Shown here: one piece after another, positions 43,148 through 53,660 of the stretch
Layout: each line of letters opens with the position of its first letter
How positions within the stretch are numbered: position 1 is the stretch's first letter
Assembly (NCBI GenBank): GCA_025558095.1
Contig: JAIVFI010000015.1
Location: 558,001 to 622,000, forward strand
From: Hyaloraphidium curvatum
Lineage: Eukaryota > Monoblepharomycota > Hyaloraphidiomycetes > Hyaloraphidiales > Hyaloraphidiaceae
Direction: 5' to 3'
DNA: 64,000 nucleotides
Notes under the pieces: generated by a model
Database searches by the model: none
Told to the model about the DNA's origin: nothing
The model's input: only the letters and a program-made list of their open reading frames with translations
Position numbers and translations under genes: made by a program

Positions 43148-43855
43148 ATGGTCCTCTGGTCGGCGCTGCTCCTCGGGGCGTGCCTGGCCCTCGCGGCCCG
43201 CGCAGCCGCGGCGAAGCGCTGCGGCGAGTGCGACGCCAACGCGCACTGCGAGTACAGCGTGGTTTTCGGCGAGCACTGCGTGTGCGACCGGGGGTTCAGC
43301 GGGTCGGGCGCGGCGGGCGGCTGCCGCGAGGACGCGGCCGCGCAGCTGTACGACCTCTGCCACGCCGGCGGGCGGTGCTGCGCGGACCCGCTGGGCAGCA
43401 CGGCCGTGACGTCGCGGCGGGACTGCGAGGCCGCCTGCGACGCGCACCCGGGGTGCAAGTACGTCGCCTTCGACGCCTCCGGCGGCGGTTGCCACCTCTT
43501 CGGCTCGTGCTCGGCCCGCACCCACGGCGGCCCCTGGGAGCTGCGCGCACGCAACGGGTCGGCGTCGTGCCCCGCCAGCGCGGGCTGCAGGGCCGACCTG
43601 CGGATCACCGCCACCCACGCCTCCGTGCGCAGGGGAAACTCAGTCACCCTCCGCGCCACCGTGCGGCTCGCCGACACCAACAAGCCGGCCCGCAACATGC
43701 GCATCACCTTCGCCGTGCGCGGCACTGCGGCGGGGAGCGCAACGACCGACCGCCAGGGGGTGGCGACGGTCAGGTTCAGGTACCCGGCGGGCTTTCCGAA
43801 GGGGCGGCAGAGCTACACGGCCGCCCACGCCGGGTCGTCGAGCTACAACGCGTAG
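43148..43855 (+). CDS. Secreted EGF-like / PAN-like / bacterial Ig-like protein
   Basis: Single exon, 235 aa. A signal peptide (WSALLLGACLALAARAAA) is followed by an EGF-like knot (RCGECDANAHCEYSVVFGEHC). Then comes a PAN/apple-like module (DLCHAGGRCCAD, DCEAACDAHPGCKYVAFDA, GGCHLFGSC). The C-terminal beta-rich domain (SVTLRATVRLADTNKPARNM with ATTDRQGVATVRFRYPA) has the pattern of bacterial Ig-like (Big) folds. The Big-like C-terminus stops shortly after its last strand. A partial copy of its 5' end lies at 38744. Likely a secreted adhesive protein; the module calls rest on Cys spacing and short motifs. Confidence 0.65.
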   Translation: MVLWSALLLGACLALAARAAAAKRCGECDANAHCEYSVVFGEHCVCDRGFSGSGAAGGCREDAAAQLYDLCHAGGRCCADPLGSTAVTSRRDCEAACDAHPGCKYVAFDASGGGCHLFGSCSARTHGGPWELRARNGSASCPASAGCRADLRITATHASVRRGNSVTLRATVRLADTNKPARNMRITFAVRGTAAGSATTDRQGVATVRFRYPAGFPKGRQSYTAAHAGSSSYNA

Positions 43856-44127
43856 CAATCAGATGGGACCCTGAACGTCAGCTGAGGCGTCTCTGTCTCG
43901 GGCAGGCGCCTTCACATCAAGTTGGAGAACATTCGTCACGTTTGAAAGCTTCTGAAGAACAACAGCTTGGTAATGTTCAGCTTCACAGAGTCAATACGCA
44001 TCGTCCGCACTGCGCGTGCAGAGCTTCCATGCCCCGCGATAAAGCCCCCCCGACACCCGCGCGCCGCCAACCAGTCCCCCAACCATGCACCACCTCCGCC
44101 AAACCCATTCCCGCGGCACCACCGCCC

Positions 44128-47100
44128 TCACGGCGCACAATATACCCTCAGATCGTCCAGGAAGTTCATGTCCTTGACGACGATGTCCACCCCGTCGAAC
44201 GCCGGCGCGATCGCCGCCTCGGCGTCCGCGCCGCTGCCCTCCAGCTCGTCCGGCCCGTCCGCACCCAGGAACAGCCGCGACCTCCCCGCCTCGTAGTCGA
44301 TCTCCAGCACCGCGTCCCTGGTGCTCGTTATCGGCTTGCCCGAGCCCCACTCGCCCTCCAGGTTGGCACCCAGGATGGCCCACTCGCTCCCGTACGCGGC
44401 CCCCACGCCCCCGGCCACCGCCCCGCCGTCCTTCAGCCGGACGTTGGGCGCGCCGTCCCCCACCGCCCCAAAATTGGCCCTGAACGCCAGGTACCCGCGC
44501 CTGCACGAGTTTGCGTCCACCCGCGACGCCAGGGGGCGGAGGCACCCGCGCAGCGCCGCGCCCCCGGAGCCGCCGGTGCTCCCGACCGCGCGCTCGTTCC
44601 TGACGGCGAGGGAGGGGAACCACGTCGCGCTGCGCGACCAGGCGGCGGACCAGCCGCTGCCCCCCGAACGGCCGGCGAGGTCGCCGTTGGGATACGAAAA
44701 GGATTCGGAGGCCCTTTGGGTGGGGACGGGGCGCGCGGTCGTCGTGGTTGTCGTTGTCGTTGTTGTAGTCGTAGTTGTCTGTCGTTTTCCGGTGCCGTTG
44801 AGCGATGGGAACGGCAAGGTTCGGTGGGGGAAGGGTAAAGAGCAAAGGGGGCCGACCGTCAGCTTCCCCGTCAGCAAAATTCCCGCGAATCCACGCACCG
44901 TGGTGGTAGTGGTAGTCGTTGTAGTGGTCTGCGATTCGGCGGCGAGGGTTTCGAAGGGAGGGCAGGGGACGGCAATGTGCCCCGGGCGTGGGGGAACAAG
45001 GTCAGCTGCCGCGCGCCCGCAAAACTCCCCCGCAACGCACCGTGGTCGTCGTTGTTGTCGTCTCTGATGTCGTCGTAGTCGTTTCCGAGGTCGTGGTCTG
45101 CATGCGGAGCGGGCCACGGGCGGGGGGGGGGGGATGCGGGGACCCGGGGATGCGAAGGGGCATCGTCAGCATCCTGCGGCATCCTGCGCGCGAGGACATC
45201 CAGATCCAAAACGCACCGTGGTCGTCGTCGTCGTTTCGGAGGTCGTCGTGGTGGGTTCGGTGGTTGTTGTCTGCGGTTGGACGGGGTGCGGCGGGGTGGG
45301 ACGCGGGGACGGGGGAGAGGCCGAATCAGCCCCGGCGCACGGGATGATCGCGGCATGCAAAACGCACCGTGGTCGTCGTGGTGGCCTCGGACGTCGTCGT
45401 TGTAGTCGGCTCGGACGTCGTGGTCTGCATTTCGGATCGGGTGGCGAGGGCCCGCAAGGAAAGGCACCGTCAGGTCTCGCCCGCCGCGAAAACGCCCCAG
45501 CAAACGCACCGTCGTCGTCGTTGGCGGCGGGTCCGTGGTCGCGGGGGTGGTCTCGAAGGTCGTCGTCTGCGGTGCGGAACAGTGGGCGACGGTGCGGGGA
45601 TGCGAGGCGCAACGTCAACCTCCCGCGCGCAAATATCGCAACATGCAAACGCACCGTGGTCGTCTCCGAGCTCGTCGTCGTGGTTTCCGAGCTCGTCGTG
45701 GTGGTTTCGGGCGGCGCGGGCGTCGTCTCGACCGGCGGCGAGGTGGTCGGAGGCGGGGGCGGCGGATCGGTCGTCGACGGGGGCGCCTCGGTGGTCGGAG
45801 AGGGCACGTCCGAGGTCGTGGGGAGCGGAGGAGGTGCTTCCGTTGTTGTCGGAGGCGGGGGAGGCGGTTCGGTGGTTGTTGGAGGGGGAGGAGGGGGTTC
45901 GGTGGTGGGGGGGGGCGGCGGAGGCGCCTCGCTGGTGGTCGGAGGCGCCTCAGTGGTGGGAGAGGGCGCATCCGAGGTTGTTGGAGGCGGAGGCGGCGCT
46001 TCCGTAGTCACCGGTGGCACTTCCGTGGTTCTGGGAAGAGCATCGGTGGTCGTTGGCGGCTGAGGCGGGGCCGCCGTCGTGACAGGCGCATCGGTGGTCG
46101 GCAGCGGGGGTGGGGCCTCTGTTGTCACAGGAGGCGTCTCGGTGGTAGTGAATGCGTCCGTCGTCGACGCTGGCGGGGGAGGCGCATCGGTGGTCGGCAG
46201 CGGCGGCTCCGTGCTGATCGGCGGCGGGGGTGCTTCCGTCGTCGACGCGGGCGGAGGGGCCGCCTCAGTCGCGGTCAGAGGCGCGTCGGTCGACGAAGGA
46301 AGCACCGCGCTGGTCGACGCGGGCGGCGGCACGTCGCTGGTCGACAGCGGTGCTGCGCTGGTCGTCGCCGGCGCCACCGTGCTCTTGACGGACGCTTTGG
46401 TCGTCGCGGGTGCCGCCGTGCTCTTGACGGGCGCCTTCGTCGTCACCACGGGCGGGGGCGGCGCCTTGGTCGTCACGATGGGCGGCGGCGGCACCGCCGT
46501 CGGCCCCGGCGGCGCAACCGAAGTCGCGGGCGGCGGCAACGGCGGCACTTCCGTTTCCGGCGCCGGCGGGATCGGAGCTTCCGAGGTGGGTACGGGGCCA
46601 GGAGCCTCCTCCGTCGGCGCGAAGGTCGGTTCCGGGGCGGGGGCAAGCGGCGCCGCGGTCGTCGGCGCGGGGACGAGACCGGTGCTTCCAGCTTGAGGCG
46701 GTACGTCCGGGGTTGTCGCATCCAGTGCCGCCGTGGGGGTCACCGCGATCGGCGGCGCGGCGGATGTCGCCGGCAGAGCACCCGTGCTCGGCTCGGGAGC
46801 CGCGGTGCCCGTAGCCGGCGGCGCGGTCCCCAGCACCGACAGGACAGGCGTCGGCCTCGGCACGATGGGCAGGGTAACCGTCCGCTCCGCGTCCGATCCC
46901 GCGTCCTCCGTCTCCAGTGCGGCCACGGTGATGGTGCCCGTTCCGAGCGGCGTGTTGGGGACGCTGTCGTTGGGATCGGGTGCCGGTGCGGGTGTCCCCG
47001 TTGGGGAGGCCGCCGACGAGGGTTGCGGCGCGGGTTGGGGAGAGGCCGAGGGCACCGCTGCCGGGGCGGAGGTCCCCAAGAGCTGGGGCTGAGAGGCCGA

Positions 47101-47586
47101 GGGCACTGCCGGGGCACCCGTGGCCGATAGTGCCTGCGATGGCCGATTCGCCGGCGGCGAGGCCGTCCCGACTGTCTGGCTCGCCGCCTGCCCCGTGGTC
47201 CCCGTTTCAGCCTCCACGGTGCCGCTCGGCTGCAGCAGGGGCACCAGCGGCACGGGCGGGGGCGGCGCCGGCGGGGGCAGCTCGCGAGCGGCCTCAAAAT
47301 ACTCGTTCGCGTGCAGCAGCGGCGGCGCCTCGTGTTTGAACATCATCCGCTCCTCGTCGCGGACGATCTGCGCGAGCGACGGCGATCCCGGCAGGTGCCC
47401 GCGCATGGCGCTCTCTGCGGCGGCGCCGGCCTTTTTCTGGTGCGTGTGCGCGAAGTTCACGCGGGCCATGGCCGCCATCATGAACCGGCGCTCCATGGGG
47501 CGCCGCGGCACCGCGACGCCGCCGGCCACCCCGGCCAATGCAGCCAGCGCAGCCAGCAGCCACGCCAACGCCACCGCGGCCCGCAT
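44128..47586 (-). CDS. Mucin-like surface protein with C-terminal LamG/ConA-like domain, seven exons
   Basis: Complement of 44128..44778, 44899..44928, 45041..45097, 45217..45270, 45368..45424, 45510..45566 and 45655..47586; every intron is phase 0; 945 aa. Exon 1 encodes a signal peptide (AVALAWLLAALAALAGVAGG), about 100 ordinary residues and then a long Pro/Thr/Ala-rich mucin-like region with repeats of the type TTEAPPPPPTT. Five mini-exons of 30-57 nt add a pure Thr/Ser/Glu stalk. Exon 7 continues the Thr run and ends in a beta-rich domain (SFSYPNGDLAGRSGGSGW, ANSCRRGYLAFRANFG, DVVVKDMNFL-type end) resembling LamG/concanavalin-A-like lectin folds. Heavily O-glycosylated extracellular stalk plus lectin-like head is inferred. 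It starts 109 bp from the divergent ion-channel gene. Confidence 0.75.
44899..45566 (-). repeat. Tandem array of five Thr-rich mini-exons with their introns
   Basis: Mini-exons 45510..45566 (57 nt), 45368..45424 (57), 45217..45270 (54), 45041..45097 (57) and 44899..44928 (30) are separated by introns of 85-119 nt. Every donor reads ACG then GTGCGT and every acceptor CAG then ACN ACN. All are phase 0 on both sides, encoding TTTSE/TTTTEP-type peptides. Intron interiors have diverged while splice sites and exons are kept. The pattern is that of repeated exon duplication. Confidence 0.85.
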
Positions 47587-47695
47587 CTCGGCGTCGGGCT
47601 GCGGGCGGCCTCGTCGGGAGAACAGCGGCCAAGCCCCTCAAGGGATTGGATCGGCCGACAGTTGCACCGCCAATCAGGTCCACCCATCGCTCGCG

Positions 47696-48964
47696 ATGCC
47701 GGCGTCTGTGGGCCGCCGGCCACCGCGGGGGCGCCTCCTCGCCGCGATCGCCGTCTTGGCGGGGCTGCTGGCCGCCGCCGCCGCGCCCGCCGATGCCTTT
47801 GTTTCGACCGGCGGAGTGGTCCCTCGACTGGACGACCCGCCCGAGAACTCGACCGTCGTGCTCGTCGGCATATTCGTGCGCAAGGTGTACGACTTCGATC
47901 CGACCACGGACACGTACCAGGTCACCTTCGACCTGTGGCTGACCTGGCCGGACGCCGGCCCCAACGGCACCGACCCCTCGCAGTCGGTCTCGATCTCCAA
48001 CGCCGTCGACCTCGGCTCCGCCGTGCTCAGCCGCGCATTCGACGCCCCCCGCGCAGCCAACGGCACCCTGACCGCGCTCTTCCGCGCGCAGGCCCGCCTG
48101 GCCCGGGTCTTCGACATGCGGCCCTTCCCCGCCGACCGCCACACGCTCGACATCGTCATCGAGGACGAGTCGGACCCGACAAACTACTACCTCCCCGACG
48201 AGGCCCGCTCCGGCTTCGGCGCCGGCTTCTCGATCCCCGGCTGGCTCGCCGGGCCCATGCGCGCCGTGCCCGCGCTGCACGACTACGCCACGGACTTCGG
48301 CACCTTCCCAAACGGCACCCTGTTCCCCGCCGCGGTCTTCAGCATCCCCATCTCCCGCGGAAACTTCCTCCTCGCGTGGCAGCTCGTCCCCCTCATCTTC
48401 GTCCTGTGCCTCTCGTGGCTCAGCCTGCTGATCAACCCCGCCCGCGCCGACTCGCGGATCGCCCTCGCCACCACCGCCCTCCTCACCGCCGTCTTTTTGC
48501 AACAGGCTGCGCTGTCTCTCTTCAACCGCACCTACCTCGTACTCCTCGACCAGCTGTACGCCATGGCCTACGCCTTCTTCGCCGCAAATCTCATTATGGT
48601 CCTCTTGGACGAGCTGCAGTACTCCGAATTCTTCGAGAACCCGATCCGCAACGAACCCCGCGCGCAGCGCGACCTCGAGGACGCGGCGGAGGGTGCCGAC
48701 AAGCCCGACGGCGAATCCGTCCTCCTCGTGCCCAACCCCGCTCCCCCCGAACTGCCCGCCGGCGAATCCCCCCGCGAGCCGTGGTTCGCCCCCCTCTCGC
48801 GCGGGCGCAGGGGGTGCAGGCAGTGCCTGGGCCCGTGGTTCCTCCCGCGCACGGCGGAGGGCGCCGCGGCGGCGATCAAGACGAGGGACCTGGCGCTGCT
48901 GGCGGCGGAGCTCGTGGCGTTCCCGGTGGCGACGGGGATCCTGTGCGGCACGGCGATGAACTAG
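47696..48964 (+). CDS. Pentameric ligand-gated ion channel subunit without Cys-loop cysteines
   Basis: Single exon, 422 aa from ATG 47696. A signal peptide (1-34) is followed by a beta-rich extracellular domain with family landmarks: VTFDLWLTWPD (78-86 region) and RPFPADRHTLDIVIED, the position of the Cys-loop, here with FPADRH and no flanking cysteines. Four membrane helices follow: TM1 LLAWQLVPLIFVLCLSWLSL (225-246), TM2 ALATTALLTAVFLQQAALSL (256-275), TM3 (281-304) and TM4 (398-419), with an intracellular TM3-TM4 loop of about 90 residues holding CRQC. The lack of the disulphide is typical of prokaryotic-type channels. Neurotransmitter-type ligand and ion selectivity cannot be told from sequence. 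Confidence 0.85.
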   Translation: MPASVGRRPPRGRLLAAIAVLAGLLAAAAAPADAFVSTGGVVPRLDDPPENSTVVLVGIFVRKVYDFDPTTDTYQVTFDLWLTWPDAGPNGTDPSQSVSISNAVDLGSAVLSRAFDAPRAANGTLTALFRAQARLARVFDMRPFPADRHTLDIVIEDESDPTNYYLPDEARSGFGAGFSIPGWLAGPMRAVPALHDYATDFGTFPNGTLFPAAVFSIPISRGNFLLAWQLVPLIFVLCLSWLSLLINPARADSRIALATTALLTAVFLQQAALSLFNRTYLVLLDQLYAMAYAFFAANLIMVLLDELQYSEFFENPIRNEPRAQRDLEDAAEGADKPDGESVLLVPNPAPPELPAGESPREPWFAPLSRGRRGCRQCLGPWFLPRTAEGAAAAIKTRDLALLAAELVAFPVATGILCGTAMN

Positions 48965-49419
48965 GCGCGCAGGACGGGGATGTGGACGGCCGGACCGCCG
49001 CGCGGCGCGTGTGGATGGCATGGGAAGGCGCGGCGGGCAAAGCCGTGCCTCGGTTGGATGCAAGCATGGTGTATGGTTATTCCGGAGTATGAGGAATCGC
49101 GTTTCGATGCCGCGATGCCATCCCTGCCGGGATCTCGTCTAGGAGGCTGGTGAGCTGAGCCCCCGATGGGGACGCTCTTCGGACATCCCTACTGCAGCAT
49201 CGCGATCCGTTTCGCGCCGAGAAGAGAAATGCTAGCTCTTCGGGAAGTCGGAATCACTTGTAGGACCGAGCAGGTCAAGATCCGGGTGAGTTTCTTGGAT
49301 GAGCGCGGACGATGGCGCGCGTTACGCATTCCGCGCGCCATCTGCGACACAAAAGCACCCCTTGACGACTCCGCATCAAACGAATCTACTCCCCTACTGC
49401 CAATCTCTTCTTCGCCTGC
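48965..49419. other. Intergenic, no gene seen
   Basis: Between the ion-channel gene and the kinase gene, both on the plus strand; presumably 3' UTR and promoter. Nothing else recognised. Confidence 0.45.
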
Positions 49420-51333
49420 ATGGCTGACGCTGCCGGAGACGCGCCCGCTCCGCGCGACCGACGCAAGCGGAGCGCCGCTGCGCTGCCCGACGCCGGGGCC
49501 AAGCGCCGGCGCCACCCGGGGCACGTGCTCAGCTCGGCGCGCGCCGTCGCCCTCGCGAGCTCCGTCGTGGAAGCCGTGCGGCGCGCGGTCGGGGCGCCAC
49601 GCGAGACAGACAACCCGCACACGCCCGAGGCCGCGTACCGCCGCGCGATGGACCACAAGGACGGCACGGGCCTGCGGGAAGAGGACCCGGCCGAAGCCGC
49701 GCGGTGGTTCGCGAGAGCTGCGCAGGGCGGCCACGTCGGGGCCGCGGTGGAGCTCGCGTGGATGTGCTGGGAGGGCGAGGGGATGGACGGCAAGGACTTG
49801 GATGCGTATGCGCGGCTGGCCGCGTTTGCGGCCGAGAAGGGCCACGTCGACGCGATGGTGATGCTCGCGGGCGCGTACAAGTTTGGCGACGGCGTCGAAG
49901 AGGACTCGGATCAGGCCTACTACTGGTTCCGGCGCGCGGCGGGGGAGGGCGACGTGCCGGCCATGACCGAAGCCGCACGCATCCTGCTCGAGAGCCCTAC
50001 CCGCTCCTCCGACGACGTCGAAGAAGCGTTGCAGCTGCTCCGAGGCGCAGCGGACCCGCAAGAGGCCAATGACACAGACGCGCAGCTCATGCTAGGGGAA
50101 CTGCACTTCAAGGGCGAGCTGGTGCCGCGGAACCTGGTCGAAGCCAGGAGCTGGCTGGAACTCGCGGCGGTCAAGCGCGGCGTCGACCATGGGCTGCTCC
50201 CCGAAGACGAAAAGGAGGAATACTACCAGGCCGAGCACATGGCGATGAACGAGGCGGCGCCGCTCCTGGAGCAAGTAAAGGAAATGCTGAAGGAGGAGTT
50301 GTGGCAGGCGCAGGAGGCTTTGGCGAGGATGAGGATCGTCTACTCGGATCTAGTCTTCGACGAAGGACCGCCTTTTGCCCGGGGTGGGTTCGGAGAAGTG
50401 CATCGGGCCGTTCTCAAGGGGGCGACCGCGGTGGCGGTCAAGAGAATCACAAGGAACGACTTGCGGGCTAGGGGGATCTTCAAGGACGAAGTTACCGCGT
50501 GGATCTCGCTTGTGCACTCAAACAGTGAGCACCTCATCGGCTCCGAGGTCCCCGGCTGACCCGCCTTCTCCGCCGCAGTCAACCCGCTCATGGCCTTCTG
50601 TGACAGTCCCCTCCTCATGGTATCGGAACTGTGCCCCGACGGCAACATGCAGACGTATCTGTCCAAGCAAAACTGGGCTCCCGCGCTCGGCGCCTCCCTC
50701 CTCGCCGGCGTCGCCCAAGGCATGGCCCACCTGCACTCCCACGACATCATCCACGGCGACCTCAAATGCGCCAACGTGCTCGTCGGCCGCGGCGGAACCG
50801 CGCGGATCTCGGATTTCGGACTGGCGAAGCTGCGGCGCACCGTTGCGGCCGGGACCGGGAACGGTGCGGGCCCGGGCGGGACGCCCGCGTTCATGGCGCC
50901 GGAGCTGCTCTCGGGAGGCGAGCCGGAGAAGCCTTCGGATGTGTACGCGTACGCCATGCTGTGCTACGAGGTCGTCACCAAGGGGATGATGCCGTTCTTT
51001 GGGCACCGCATGCCGGGGCTCGATAGCATCTTGGCTAAAATGGCTTTGGCGATGGACAAGGAAAAGGTGCTCCGAGGCGAGAGGCCCAAGGATCACCTTG
51101 ATGCGGCCGAGGAGGGACTGCTGGTGGAGATCATGGACAAGTGCTGGCAGCAGGATCCAAGGGAAAGGCCGCGGTTCGTGGATGTCGCGAAGATAATGGA
51201 GGACGTGGCCGTTGAGGCCCGACTGATGGCAGATGGTGCAACGGCGTCATTTTCGGAGCTAAGCAGGTCGTATTCAGGAGCAGGCGGCGAAGACGGGGGA
51301 TCGATGGCGCCAGCCAATAATGTAACCAAATAG
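49420..51333 (+). CDS. Protein kinase with N-terminal Sel1-like repeats
   Basis: Exons 49420..50524 and 50579..51333, one 54-nt intron, 619 aa. A basic N-terminus (DRRKRS, AKRRRHP) may be a nuclear localisation signal. Residues 75-260 hold Sel1/TPR-like repeats (AARWFARAAQGGHVGAAVEL, DQAYYWFRRAAGEGDVPAM, EARSWLELAAVKRG). The kinase domain follows: FARGGFGEVHRA (Gly loop), AVAVKRI (Lys), HGDLKCANVLV (catalytic loop Asp), DFGLAK, and GTPAFMAPELL. The spliced junction restores HSNINPLMAFCDS. All catalytic residues are present and it belongs to the tyrosine-kinase-like group by its HGDLKxxN loop. Sel1-kinase fusions are expanded in several early fungi. Substrate unknown. Confidence 0.88.
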
Positions 51334-53209
51334 CTCGAAGCAGGTTGCCGACTGCCCGCGCGCGAAGAAAACAACGCGCCCCAAAGCGAGCAGTGCCGCA
51401 GTGCTCGAGGTCACTGGATTACCTCCTGAGCCCGGAGGCCCAAGAGCGGGAGGTCTGCCAACTCCCAACCGATGCCCTCGCCTTACCGGTCTCTTGGCGA
51501 GCGGCGGCCCCGGTCGACGTCGACGTTGACGTTACTCACGGAATGGCACGCGGGGGCGGGCGATCGGCGATTGCGCCATGCCGAAGCCGCTCACTGCCAC
51601 AAGCCTCTGCCGGTTGGCGTTGCGCTAGCAGGCGATCGCGCAACGCAGAACCTGCTGAGGCAGGGCGCCCATGGAGGCGAACAACAGGCCAGTACCGTCG
51701 ACGTTGATTCCCAAGACCAGCGGCAAGGACCGGGCTTGGATGATTTCGAAAAACCCCCGTAGGCGCGCTGGTTGGCACTGCCGCAGTCGTGCAAGAACGA
51801 AACGTAGCAGGCGGCGGAGTGAGAGCCAAGGACCAGTCCGTGTGTACGGAATGAAGCCCTGGTTGGAAGAGACGGAAGGGGCCAAGTGGCGATCGGAGAG
51901 TATAGTGCGGTTGAATCCAGAGGTCACGTAGCCGGGCACGTGCTGGAGCACCTCGCCGACCACGAGTCTGAGCAGCCCCTCCAGGCGCGGCATGTCGAAC
52001 CGGTTGAAGTACGACGGCTTCTTGGGCAGCTTGGGCTCGCCATAGCGGGTCGCGTTCCAGGGGTGCACGTAGTGCGCCCGGAGCTTGAGCGTCGCCTCGC
52101 GGAAGGTGTCGGCAGCCGGTTCAAGCGGTCCCTGTAATGTTCCCGCCAGTGCCAGGCGGACGACTGGCCGGTGCTCAAGGCAGTCCGCGACGGGATGGGA
52201 TCCAGCTGCGTCTAGCCTCGATCGGCCGTGCTGTTGCGCGGTCGTGGATCCGTATCTTGAGCGGGTCACCGTCGTCGCCGAAGGGTACGAGGAGGATATA
52301 ATTTGGTACTCTATCAATGCTATGCGCTGGCCTAACCCTATTAAATTAGGGGAACCTCAAGCTGAGCTGCCGCATCGTCGGCCGCGGTCGAAGTCGGGGG
52401 TCGTCGGGCTGTGCGCCGAGCGGCTCGTACGTCCCTCACGGCTACGGATGAGGGGCCGTCCCTCCGCCCATGCAGGTTGGCAGCGGGGTAACCCATACGA
52501 CCGGCCGTGGGACAACATCCGATGATCCAGTCGTCGAGTTCCTGGAGCTCGGCACTCCAGCGCGGCCACCCTGGCGGAAAGGCTGGACGGACACCCCGCG
52601 GGATCGCCCGCGCCACGGATCAGGTGCGCGGCGAAAACTCCATCATTTGCTCCCGTGTTGTGCCTCTGCCGGGAGGAACGGAATGGAGATTGCGCGCAAG
52701 GGCGTTCGGGAACTCATCCCTCAAAGGGACCTTTCCCTCGGAATGGTCCCCGCGCCGGTCGCTTTTGGTTTGAATGTAGATGAGGAACTGATTCTTGGGG
52801 CGTAGGGGGACTTTTAAGTGTTTGGTGGGATTGCTAGCTCCTCATTACACACGACGCGCACCTCGGGAGACATCCCGCAACCTCTCTTCCCCGGCTACAG
52901 TCAAGTACATTCAGCGCCGTTCGCTTATTCACATCCAGGGCCTATCCGACCCGAAGAGCCAAGCGGGATTCGCGCGCCGGGTTAGAGCTTCAGGCCCGGT
53001 TCTGACCCGGACCGTCGCACACCACATAAAGGCGAGGCCGAGAGCCGTAGACAGAGACTGAAGCTGCCCGCTGTACTGCGCCCGTATAGAACTGTACTAA
53101 CGGATTGGTCCGCACACCGCCTCGCGGGGCGTCACTCCTGCCATCTGGCTCGGCACCGCCGAGACGCGGCCTCACCGCCGCCGCCCGTCGCCGCTGGGCT
53201 GGACGGAGC
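51334..53209. other. Gene-poor region with one doubtful open frame
   Basis: About 1.9 kb of lower, uneven GC content without an intact recognisable gene. The only long frame is complement 51625..52317 (listed separately). The rest has no convincing coding bias, splice sites or repeats and looks like decayed sequence. Confidence 0.5.
51625..52317 (-). CDS. Hypothetical protein or gene remnant
   Basis: 230-codon open frame. The middle portion (LRAHYVHPWNATRYGEPKLP, SYFNRFDMPRLEGLLRLVVG) has protein-like composition and GC bias like neighbouring genes, while both ends look random. No family is recognised. It may be one exon of a larger gene or a relic. Confidence 0.3.
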   Translation of the reverse strand: MIEYQIISSSYPSATTVTRSRYGSTTAQQHGRSRLDAAGSHPVADCLEHRPVVRLALAGTLQGPLEPAADTFREATLKLRAHYVHPWNATRYGEPKLPKKPSYFNRFDMPRLEGLLRLVVGEVLQHVPGYVTSGFNRTILSDRHLAPSVSSNQGFIPYTRTGPWLSLRRLLRFVLARLRQCQPARLRGFFEIIQARSLPLVLGINVDGTGLLFASMGALPQQVLRCAIAC

Positions 53210-53660
53210 CCGGGCTGCCGTCCGCCGCCCGCGAGCTGCAGCTGCAGCGCCACGTAGGGCTCGTTGGCGGTGGGGATCGAGGTGCCGGCTAGCCCGCGGG
53301 CGGCGTCGCGGTGCCGTTTCAGCATGTCCGAAAGGAGCAGGTCGACGGCGCGGTGCTGCATGCGGCCGGCGAGCTTGAGCATCTGCGGGTTGGGGGAGTT
53401 GTGGGCGAGGAAGATGTGCGTAGGGAGCGTCTACAGCATGGCTGGCTGCATGATCCCGGGTTCGCGGGAGCACCAATCAGAGGACGATCTGACCGGCTAG
53501 GCCATCCATCCACCCATCGTAGAGGACAAAGACGAGGATCCTCCCCCAAGTCGACCATATGAGCGGGGTGAACGTGAACATGACGTAGATGGTCCAGTTG
53601 GAGAACACCTTGCCCAGGGACTCAACGACGAGCTCCGTGCCCAAATTCGCCGTCTGCTGA
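53210..53660 (-). pseudogene. Internal fragment of the membrane family, copy E (dead)
   Basis: Closely similar to the middle of copy F: ELVVESLGKVFSNWTIYV and STWGRILVFVLYDGWMDG in one frame, then, after frame changes, MLKLAGRMQHRAVDLLLSDM to YVALQLQLA. It retains sequence corresponding to the 84-nt intron of copy F, so it arose by DNA duplication, not via mRNA. Both ends are truncated and stops interrupt it. Copy F lies 2 kb to the right on the same strand. Confidence 0.82.

Noticed and set aside
45134-47130. Gly/Val/Arg-rich plus-strand frames of 309 and 531 codons
   Set aside because: Complement of Thr/Pro codons in the mucin-like gene; repeats explain their openness.
47294-49092. 589-593-codon frames on both strands over the ion channel
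   Set aside because: Frame shadows of the pLGIC gene; no hydropathy pattern or domain.
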